From Amoebidium appalachense (Eukaryota; Ichthyosporea), in the NCBI GenBank assembly GCA_963693365.1, contig CAVNZM010000002.1, positions 10,602,001 through 10,666,000 on the forward strand: a DNA stretch of 64,000 nucleotides, read 5' to 3'. Positions 56,104-64,000 of the stretch are shown here, in pieces. A program made the translations under genes and the position numbers. Position 1 is the first letter of the stretch. The number at the start of each line of letters is the position of its first letter. Under the pieces are notes generated by a model, which was not told the DNA's origin, did not search any database, and saw only the letters and a program-made list of their open reading frames with translations.

Positions 56104-57158
56104 TTAGGCCCTGTGGCCACCGGCCCCCGGATAGGTCGATGGACCGGCGCCGGATGGGCCGCTGCCGTGACCGCGCCGAGCCCGGGTGACTTCGGCGAGG
56201 GTCTTGGCTTGACGAACAGCCCGGGTGGCCAAGGCAGGAGTCAGGGGCAGGCTGCGCGCAGGGAGCTCCTCAAACTGCTCTGCAACAGCCCAGTCCCAGT
56301 TGGACTGATCAGCAGTCTGGACAGCCAACAGACGGCGCACACCAACTTCCACAGCAGGTGACTCCTTGCGGGCCTTAGGGTCGGCGGCCAGCAGCAGATC
56401 CAGCATACGGGCAAGCGTCAGAGCCTCCCGTTTGTTGCGGTAGCTGACCCAATCCGCCGCGTGGACAGCCGCAGTGACCGAGGCCTGGTCAGCCAAGGTT
56501 CTCTTGAGGTAGGAAGGGACCAGACGTTCTTTGACGCGCAGGTTGACTTTGTCGCCGCTGGAGAGCAGATAACGGCTGGGGTTGGGTTTGGAACGGCCAG
56601 AGGAACGACGGCTGCGAGATGAACGACCGTAGCCACTGCTGCTGGAAGAAGAATCCTCACTCGACGATGTGGTGTCTTCACTACCCGTGTCGTACGCATA
56701 GACAGGCTCCTTGCCCTGTGCCCGCGCAGACAGCGTGCTCAGCAGGCCGCCGGCAGAGGGCTTCTTGGGGCGACCAGACTGGGCAACAGAGAGGGCTTGC
56801 ACTTGGGCAGAAAGCGCCTGCAGCTGCTCTTGGACGTCTACACCGTCAGGACGCCGTTGGGGAGAGGCGACCCAGGTGGGGGGGAGGCACGGCCGCTGCG
56901 AGGAGTGCGACAGAGCAAGTGCAGCTGGTCGGTGACTTTCCAACCGACCATCTCAGGGTCATCAAAAGCCACCGAGCGCGCCTTGAGGGCTGAAACCACA
57001 CTGTTGACGGTTTCTGCCGGCAGGCTGTTCCAGGGGAGGGCGTTGGACTGCAAAACAGCCAGACTTTTGAGACTTGTGTCGTCCGCATCGGTAGAGATCT
57101 CCAAAAGCTTTTCGAGGAGAGCGGCCCCCTTGGCGACCAGAGCAGGAGGAGGGGCCAT
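56104..57158 (-). pseudogene. C1 ORF1 (Gag-like), frameshifted
   Basis: Starts MAPPPALVAKGAALLEKLLE at 57158. Has a Leu-rich segment (VQEQLQALSAQVQALSVAQ), a Ser/Asp stretch, an Arg/Ser-rich stretch, then a C-terminal domain ending PGAGGHRA. A one-base deletion near 56870, relative to C2, breaks the frame. No zinc knuckle. Place and length fit the Gag of YR retroelements. Confidence 0.65.
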
Positions 57159-57606
57159 TGCAATGCTCACAAACCAGACTAGAGCACGAAAACTTGAAAA
57201 CGAAGCCTGGAAAATGCAAAAAACGCGGGAAAAACGACGCCGCAAAAAACGTCCGAGAACCAGCCTACACGCAATGGCGCGCACGCAAAACTCCTACCAG
57301 ATGCTGCCGAAGCTAAGCGCGCGCTCCTGGGCAAAAAACTAGAGAAAAAACGAACAACAGCGCGAAAAACGGGGACTAGAGTTGCAAAAACTTACCTAAA
57401 AAAATTGGGCCTAAAGAGACCTAAACGCGCTCAGTAGCGCCGCAACTGACCTCCCTGGGGCCGCGCAAGCTCATTATTTAGTGCGGCTCACATTTGTGCC
57501 TATGGAAATATGAAGAAATGACTTAGAACCTATCAAATCCATGAAATCTACCAAAATGGAATTTTTGCTGCACATCAACCAATGAAAACTTTTCACAAGT
57601 GGCTAT

Positions 57607-58202
57607 CCGGCCCATCCGGAGCCGGTCCATCGACCCCTCCGGGGACCGGTGGGCACAGGGCCTAAACGGCCCTTTGGGGGTTCGGCACGCTGTTCTGTAT
57701 ATTATTTTCCTGTTGTTGCCTGCCACGTGCCCTTGATTAAATATGCCCCCTAATTTTTCTAAGGATTCCACAGCTATGCCACTTCATGTCTTTGCCGCCT
57801 CTGATTTGTTTCCTGCTACGGCCATTCCTGTGCCGGACCATTCTAGGCAAGACCGTCTACGGAGTCAACGCTGTCGGCAACGTCTGTCTCACCGCCTGAA
57901 GGGGGCAGCTCGTTGAGGGCACCAAGACAACGGTTAGCCAAGGTAACCCCCTTCAGGCGGTGAGACAGACGTTGCCGATAGCGTTGACTCTGTAGACGGC
58001 CTTGCCCAGAAAGGTCACAGGAACGTGGCATAGCTGTGGAATCCTTAGAAAAATTAGGGGGCATATTTAATCAAGGGCAAGTGGCAGGAAACCACAAGAA
58101 AATAATATACAGAACCGCGTGCCGAACCCCCAAAGGGCCGTTTAGGCCCTGTTGCCACTGGCCCCCGGATGGGTCGATGGACCGGCTCCGGATGGGCCAC
58201 TG
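57607..58202. repeat. Imperfect inverted repeat joining opposite C copies
   Basis: The left arm (57607-57904, plus-oriented ORF1 end and ORF2 start) is mirrored by the right arm (57947-58202, minus-oriented C2), with about 42 bases between. The right arm lacks about 70 bases present in the left arm. Transcripts could fold into a long hairpin. Confidence 0.75.
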
Positions 58203-59486
58203 CCGGGACCGCGCCGAGCCCGGGTGACTTCGGTGAGAGTCTCGGCTTGACGAACAGCCCGGGTGGCCAAGGCAGGGGGCAGGGGCAGGCTGCGCGCAGG
58301 GAGCTCCTCAAACTGCCCTGCAACAGCCCAGTCCCCGTTGGACTGATCAGCAGTCTGCACAGCCAACAGACGGCGCACACCAACTTCCACCGCAGGTGAC
58401 TCCTTGCGGGCCTTAGGGTCGGCGGCCAGCAGCAGATCCAGCATACGGGCAAGCGTCAGAGCCTCCCGTTTGTTGCGGTAGCTGACCCAATCGGCCGCGT
58501 GGACAGCCGCAGTGACCGAGGCCTGGTCAGCCAGGTGCTCTTGAGGTAGGAAGGGGCCAGACGTTCTTTGACGCGCAGGTTGACTTTGTCGCCGCTGGAG
58601 AGCAGATAACGGCTGGCGTTGGGTTTGGAACGGCCAGAGGAACGACGGCTGCGAGAGGAACGACCGTAGCCACTGCTGCTGGAAGAAGATTCCTCACTCG
58701 ACGATGGGGTGTCTTCACTGCCCGTGTCGTACGCATAGACAGGCTCCTTGCCCTGTGCCCGCGCAGACAGCGTGCTCAGCAGGCCGCCGGCAGAGGGCTT
58801 CTTGGGGCGACCAGACTGGGCAACAGAGAGGGCTTGCACTTGGGCAGAAAGCGCCTGCAGCTGCTCTTGGACGTCTACACCGTCAGGACGCCGCTGGGGA
58901 GAGGGCGACCCAGGTGGGGGGGAGGCACGGCCGCTGCGAGGAGTGCGACAGAGCAAGTGCAGCTGGTCGGTGACTTTCCAACCGACCACCTCAGGGTCAT
59001 CAAAAGCCACCGAGCGCGCCTTGAGGGCTGGAACAACACTGTTGACGGTTTCAGCCGGCAGGCTGTTCCAGGGGAGGGCGTTGGACTGCAAAACAGCCAG
59101 ACTTTTGAGACTTGCGTCGTCCGCAACGGTAGAGATCTTCAAAAGCTTTTCGAGGAAAGCTGCCCCCTTGGCGACCAGAGCAGGAGGAGGGGCCATTGCA
59201 ATGCTCACAAACCAGACTAGAGCACAAACACTTGAAAACGAAGGCTGGAAAATACAAAAAACGCGGGAAAAACGACGCCGCAAAAAACGTCCGAAAACCA
59301 GCTAAAACGCAATGTCGCGCACGCAAAACTCTTACCAGATGCTGCCGAAGCTAAGCGCGCGCTCCTGGGCAAAAACAACTAGAGAAAAAACGAACAACAG
59401 CGCGAAAAACGGGGACTATAGTTGCAAAAACTTAACTAAAAAATTGGGCCTAAAGAGACCTAAACGCGCCCAGTAGCGCCGCAACT
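57905..59486 (-). mobile_element. Element C2: fragment with ORF1
   Basis: Minus strand: A1 repeat part (59486-59300), ORF1 and the first codons of ORF2 (MPPNFSKDSTAMPRS, from 58064). Ends at the inverted-repeat loop; joins C3 head-to-head at 59487. Confidence 0.75.
58142..59196 (-). pseudogene. C2 ORF1 (Gag-like), one frameshift
   Basis: Better preserved than in C1: continuous from MAPPPALVAKG (59196) to about 58540, including the GSPSPQRRPDGVDVQEQ part broken in C1. A small deletion near 58533 moves the last about 130 residues to another frame. Confidence 0.7.
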
Positions 59487-59512
59487 CTGTCTGCCACATG
59501 CCCTTGATTAAA

Positions 59513-61575
59513 CATGGCCCCTTATTTTATAAGGATTCCACAGCTATGCCACGTCATGTCTTTGCCGCCTCTGATTTGTTTCCTGTTACGGCCATTCCTG
59601 TGCCGGACCATTCTAGGCAAGACCGTCTACAGAGTCAACGCTGTCGGCAACGTCTGTCTCACCGCCTGAAGGGGGCTGGCTACCTTGGCTAACCGTTGTC
59701 TTGGTACCTTCAACGAGCTGTGGGCAGGCGGCCCTTGCCCATTCCCGACCCAGTTGGTGAACAGTCACCACCATGCCCTGTGGACCTTTGTCCTTAGGGT
59801 CAGTTACGATGCTATACGCGCGGGTGTCTACGACGATCAGCCTGCGAGTAGTGTCTTGGCTGCGTTCCCCGCGGCTTACCCTGTATTGACAGGATGGCTA
59901 CCTCTCACGGCGGCAAATGCCGTTTTGCCACCCCCCTGGGGTTGGAGCCACAGTGGACGTGTTACAGTTTTTGTCTCCTACACTGCAGCCGTTTTTGGCC
60001 TACCGCGACGGCGGCCTTCTCAAGCCTGTTCCGTCGACCCGTGCAGAGCTGCGCCGCATCCGACCGGCGCATCACCTTCACAGTCGGGAATACGGTCCCC
60101 TGCTTCTTCGGCTTCAAGACGGCCGGATGGTGCACTATTTCGAGGCGGAGGAAAAACCAATGGCCATCAATGGGCTGTTTGGGGTCCCCAAAGACACCAG
60201 AGCCCGCGTAATTTTTGACGGCCGCCGTGGCAACCTGTTATTTGCCCGTGATCATCCTGCCCTCAAAGCACCTGCCCAACCATGCCGATTTTGCCGATCT
60301 GTTGCTGGGACCTGAGGATTGCCTCTATTTTGGCAAGTCGGACATGGACAACCAGTTCCATCGTCTTCTTGCCCCCGAGTGGCTGTGGCGGTACTTCGGA
60401 TTGCCGCCTGTGTCTTCGAAGGCTGTTGGCCTTTCTGGACCCGACCGGCTTGTGTACCCGGCCCTCAAGACCGTGCCCATGGGCTGGGTGCATTCTGTGC
60501 TTGTGGCTCAAGACGTCCATGGGCAGTTAGTTGGCTGACCGAGCTGGCATGCCCCGCATTGAGCGCCCCTGTGTGATAGTGCCACGGCCTGTGGAGGCCA
60601 AGCAGCATGCCCTGTATGTGGACGACTGTGGCTGGGTCGGCACAGATGCCATCGCCATCAATCGTCAGAGTGAATCTTATCATGGCGTCACCGGCCCGGC
60701 TGGTCTTCCCTCCAACTCAAGAAGGATGTGGCTGCTGGTTCGTCGTCCTCTATGGTGCTGCTAGGCCTTGAAATGCATTGCTCTGGGATTTTGCGCCCGT
60801 CTAATGCTTCATTGTGCCGTCTGGTGGCGGAAACCCAGGCCGTGTTGCGTCGTGGTGTCGTCACGCAGCTCCGTTTGCAGCAGTTGCTTGGTGGTTGGGT
60901 GTGGACGGCACTGCTGCAGCGGCCACTTTTGTCGGTTCTAAGCGCCGGCTAAAGTTTTGTGGAGCAGCTGGGGGGTCGGGAACAGCCCCTTCCACCGCCC
61001 GTGGTGTGGGAGCTTCAGGCGTTGTGTGCTTTGGCCCCGTTGATGCGTTGTGATTTGCGTTCTGGGTTTGCTAGCACCATGTTCTGCACTGATGCTTCCT
61101 TGTTGGGTGGTGCAGTGGTGTCCCGGGTGCTTCCAGCAGCGCTTCTCCGCCAAGTGCTGCCTCACTGCAACCGGCGTGGCCACTACAGCCAGCTGTCTGG
61201 TCCCGTGCACGAGCCAAGCCCGTCCACCCCCCCGGCACCTATCTGGGCAGTTGTTGGTGGCCGGTGGACCACCAACATCAGTCATCGTTGGCGCCACTGC
61301 CACCACATCAACATTCTGGAGGGAGAAGCCTTGCTCCTGGGGCTTCGTCGATTAGGTCGGTCTACGGCTGCCCAGGGCTCCCACTACCTTTGGGGCCTTG
61401 ATTCGACCGCGCTGCTTGGGGCTGTTGCTAGGGGTTGGGTCGTTCAGCATCCCGACGCCTTAATCGTGAATGCCGCCAGGTTGCTGCCTACACGCTTGCC
61501 CTCGACATTTGTTTGTATTGTGTGTGGCTGCTCCAGCCCACAATCCTGCAGATGGCCCCTCGCGGTTTTCTTTTC
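59513..61575 (+). pseudogene. C3 reverse transcriptase-RNase H, decayed
   Basis: Same motifs as C1 (INGLFGVPKDTRARVIFDGRRGN near 60180, KSDMDNQFH near 60340, YVDDCGWVG near 60620, MFCTDASLLGG near 61080, NPADGPSR near 61545) but spread over all three frames by indels. Confidence 0.75.
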
Positions 61576-61880
61576 CTTTCTCGTATGATGTTCTTCGTGC
61601 CAAGTTCCAAGCGGCATGTGACTCCCTCGGCCTCAACGAGTATGGGTTCCATCTTCACAGTCTTGGCCATGGTGGTGCCTCGAGAGACTACGTCAGGGGT
61701 GTTTCGGTAGAGACAATTGCTCTGCGTGGTCGGTGGATAACGCATGCCTCCCTCCGCCGGTATGTGCAGGCCGGCCAGTCTCTTGTTCTTTCTATTTGGG
61801 TGCCTGCGTCACTCCTTGCACGGGCTGCAGCGCTGGGTCAGTCACCCACGGCATGGTTCGTTCCTTCCCGTGCCAGATAG
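61576..61880 (+). pseudogene. C3 tyrosine recombinase C-terminal fragment
   Basis: Reads HLHSLGHGGASRDYV...GRWITHASLRRYVQAG, the H-x-x-R...GRW...Y catalytic end of tyrosine recombinases. The Arg of HxxR is Gly here. The His, Trp and nucleophile Tyr positions are present. It is fused to the RNase H end by a deletion that removed the N-terminal half. Confidence 0.65.
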
Positions 61881-61885
61881 GGAGT

Positions 61886-62575
61886 GGTGGAGCACACCTG
61901 TGCTTGCTTGTGAGATTGATCCACAGGCACCGGCTCATGTATCCCCTTGCTGGGGCTGGTAAAGACGACGTTGGCATAAGAATATTTAGTTTGTAAACGT
62001 GTTTTCTTTGCAGGAGAATAAGATAGCCCTGTTGGAGTGAAATTGTGTGTTGCGAGTGTGCTGTAGAATTCGTAGTAGTGGCATGTTGTTGGCCTTGGTG
62101 TTTTTGAGGTGTGTGCAAAGTTTCCGGCTGCTAGCATTTTTATTTAGGGAGCTGAAGCTGTTTTTATGTTCTGTGGGATATGCCATACGGATATATTGAT
62201 GAGTGTGAGTTATATCTAGTCCGAAATGGGCGGCAATTGATTTGGTCTTTGTGATCTAGGGGTTTTAGCCACTTGTGAAAATTTTTCTTTGGTTGATGTG
62301 CAGCAAAAATTCCATTTTGGTAGATTTCATGGATTTGATAGGTTCTAAGTCATTTCTTCATATTTCCATAGGCAAAAATGTGGGCCGCGCTATATAATGA
62401 GCTTGCGCAGCCCCAGGGAGGTCAGTTGCGCCGCCACTGAGCGCGTTTAGGTCTCTTTAGGCCCAATTTTTAAGCTAAGTTTTTTGCCCACCCACCACAC
62501 CCTTGCCTATTTAGGCACTAGGCTACGTTTTTTGAGCATGTTTCTGTATGACATTTGTAATTCTTTTTTCATTCT
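61886..62575 (+). repeat. C3 terminal repeats B1 and A2
   Basis: B1 61886-61980 ends GGCATAAG and is followed at once by A2, beginning AATATTTAG. Both match C0, where the order is reversed. The expected B2 after 62575 is lost or diverged. Confidence 0.7.
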
Positions 62576-62751
62576 TTGGCCCACTGTTGTGCCTAACCAT
62601 TTCTTGTTTTTCAAGTTTTGGATCTTGCGCCAGCCCTACCTCCGTCGTAGCCTGGCTCGCCACTATGACGTTCCTTTTCTTTCGGCGGTACCTTGGTTTG
62701 ATCGCGCTGGTTCGTCCTCCTACCACGGGTCCCTCGGTAGTAGGCCGCGCT
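62576..62751. other. Unassigned linker between C3 and C4
   Basis: About 175 bases with an open frame reading FKFWILRQPYLRRSLARHY. Possibly more of family C or another element; not recognised. Confidence 0.35.
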
Positions 62752-63071
62752 ATAAAATGAGCTTGCGCGGCCCCAGGGAGGTCAGTTGCGGCGCTACTGA
62801 GCGCGTTTGGGTCTCTTTAGACCCAATTTTTTAGCTAAGTTTTTGCAACTCTAGTCCCCGTTTTTCGCGCTGTTGTTCGTTGTTTCTCTAGTTTTGTTTG
62901 CCCAGGAGCGCGCGCTTAGCTTCGGCAGCATCTGGTAAGAGTTTTGCGTGCGCGCCATTACGTTTTAGCTGGTTTTCGGACGTTTTTTGCGGCGTCGTTT
63001 CTCACGCGTTTTTGCATTTTCCAGGCTTCGTTTTCAAGTTTTCGTGCTCTAGTCTGGTTTGTAGCATTGCA

Positions 63072-63353
63072 ATGGCCCCTCCTCCTGCTCTGGTGGCCAA
63101 GGGGGCCGCTCTCCTCGAAAAGCTTTTGGAGATCTCTACCGATGCGGACGACGCAAGTCTCAAAAATCTGGCCGTTTTGCAGTCCAACGCCCTCCCCTGG
63201 AACAGCCTGCCGGCAGAAACCGTCAACAGTGTGGTTTCAGGCTCGGTGGCTTTTGATGACCCTGAGATGGTCGGTTGGCAAGTCACCGACCAGCTGCACT
63301 TGCTCTGTCGCACTCCTCGCAGCGGCCGTGACTCCACCCCACCTGGGTCGCCC
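63072..63353 (+). pseudogene. C4 ORF1 (Gag-like), disrupted by B3
   Basis: MAPPPALVAKG to RDSTPPGSP, with a small in-frame deletion (SALKARS shortened to SGS). Cut by the B3 LTR. The remainder continues past the right edge. Confidence 0.75.
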
Positions 63354-63953
63354 TGTCATGTGCTGAGCTGATTCGTATTAGTTTGCTTCTATATTTTGTG
63401 TTTTGGTGAGTTAATTTCGGGGGTTTTCTTGCATAGTGATGCCGGGGTCTAAATGGGGTATGAGGAGATTAATCAGTTGTATGGGGAGAATCTGATGCAG
63501 CGGCGGCTGATTGTTTGGTGCGCGCGTGCATGCCCCATGCCTCTGCGTACTCTCCATGTTAAATGTTGTATTGCTTCTTGCTGTGTGCGTGGCGAGACCC
63601 ATGTTGCCTGCTGGCGTGTGTGTATGCTTGTATGTGAGTAAACGTGTGTACGTGTTGTAGTGCTGTAGGGGTGTCTGAGGTCGCGGTAGCCAATGGTGTG
63701 GAGTGCGTGTAGTCTGTGGGGGAGGGAGTGTTGTGATTGGCTGAATGTCACTGTGGTATTTGTCTGGCCAGTGGGCCGCGTGTCTGTGAAGTGTCTCGCG
63801 GGGTCGCGGGCTTTTCGAAGTTCTTCGAAGAACACAAAAAACTCGCTTCCCACCCAACTCAAAGAAAAGTTTATACGTATATACAGTTTCAAGCCCCTTT
63901 AAGCGTGCAGTTAGTTAGAGTAGTTCGTATACACTCTGTTTGTAGCCACGACA
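63354..63953 (+). mobile_element. B3: solo LTR of family B
   Basis: A single B LTR (TGTCATGTGC to ACGACA, 600 bases) with perfect 5-base duplication CGCCC (63349-63353 and 63954-63958). Its ORF1 target is directly readable on both sides. Probably left by LTR-LTR recombination. Confidence 0.92.
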
Positions 63954-64000
63954 CGCCCTCTCCTCAGCGGCGTTCTGACGGTGTAGACGTCCAAGAGCAG

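Larger units (their letters stand above)
53269..57604 (-). mobile_element. Element C1: tyrosine-recombinase retroelement (DIRS/Ngaro order)
   Basis: Minus strand: partial A1 repeat (57604-57280), ORF1 (57158-56104), RT-RNase H (56027-53990), N-terminal part of a tyrosine recombinase (53990-53802), then the A2 and B2 terminal repeat (53801-53269). No integrase or protease, as expected for YR retroelements. The recombinase C-terminus is deleted and ORF1 is frameshifted. Confidence 0.75.
59487..62575 (+). mobile_element. Element C3: ORF2 to terminal repeats
   Basis: Plus strand: decayed ORF2 (59513-61575), recombinase C-terminus (61576-61880), B1 (61886-61980), A2 (61981-62575). The order B then A downstream of the ORFs, against A then B in C0, is the split direct repeat arrangement of Ngaro/PAT-type elements. 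Confidence 0.75.
62752..64000 (+). mobile_element. Element C4: A1 repeat and ORF1 start, interrupted by B3
   Basis: A1-type repeat from GCCGCGCTATAAAATG (62753) to about 63060, then ORF1 from ATG 63072. Interrupted at 63353 by solo LTR B3, resuming at 63954 with the next codons (GSPSPQRRSDGVDVQEQ) to the window end. Confidence 0.8.

Overview
This is an intron-dense, repeat-saturated eukaryotic nuclear segment. The evidence is GT-AG introns of about 60 to 270 bases in a 15-exon tRNA methyltransferase gene, a seven-exon unknown gene, long C/G homopolymers, CA/TG microsatellites and many retroelements. I cannot name the organism. The gene density and element repertoire suggest a protist, alga or other small-genome lineage, but this is inference.

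Layout. 1-2.7 kb: TRMT11-like tRNA (guanine-10-N2)-methyltransferase on the minus strand, running off the left edge. 2.7-4.4 kb: CCAAT-rich intergenic DNA ending in a TATA box and the first 29 bases of an ORF. 4.4-40.1 kb: layers of LTR elements. Family A is a Ty3/gypsy chromovirus with Gag, protease, RT, RNase H, integrase and chromodomain. A1 (4446-12806) and A3 (19433-27801) have two LTRs; A2, A4, A5 and smaller pieces are fragments. Family B is a gag-only LTR family (B1 35892-39406, B2 45976-48509, solo LTR B3 63354-63953). Element D (28295-31886) has 480-bp LTRs but no recognisable pol. Element E (18742-32040) has about 211-bp LTRs and a short non-coding interior. Target-site duplications give the order: E went into an A4 LTR, then A3 went into the interior of E and D into an LTR of E; separately, B1 went into A5.

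40.1-41.2 kb: an AT-rich island and four short hairpin repeats. 41.4-50.5 kb: a minus-strand gene of seven exons whose phases all join, giving 634 codons of a charged protein I do not recognise. Its introns hold B2, a tyrosine-recombinase-element terminal repeat and a broken JmjC-domain gene. 51.3-52.9 kb: a divergent plus-strand Plavaka-like transposase gene with several consistent introns. 53.3-64 kb: a tangle of copies of family C, a tyrosine-recombinase retroelement (DIRS order) with split direct repeats, plus an inverted repeat and a solo B LTR.

How the parts relate: A supplies a full enzymatic set, while B, D and E lack enzymes and would need them in trans. The sequence next to the LTR in A and B matches the 5' end of a tRNA-Ala rather than a tRNA 3' end, which may point to an unusual primer shared by the two families. 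Most coding copies are broken by indels, mainly in homopolymer runs.
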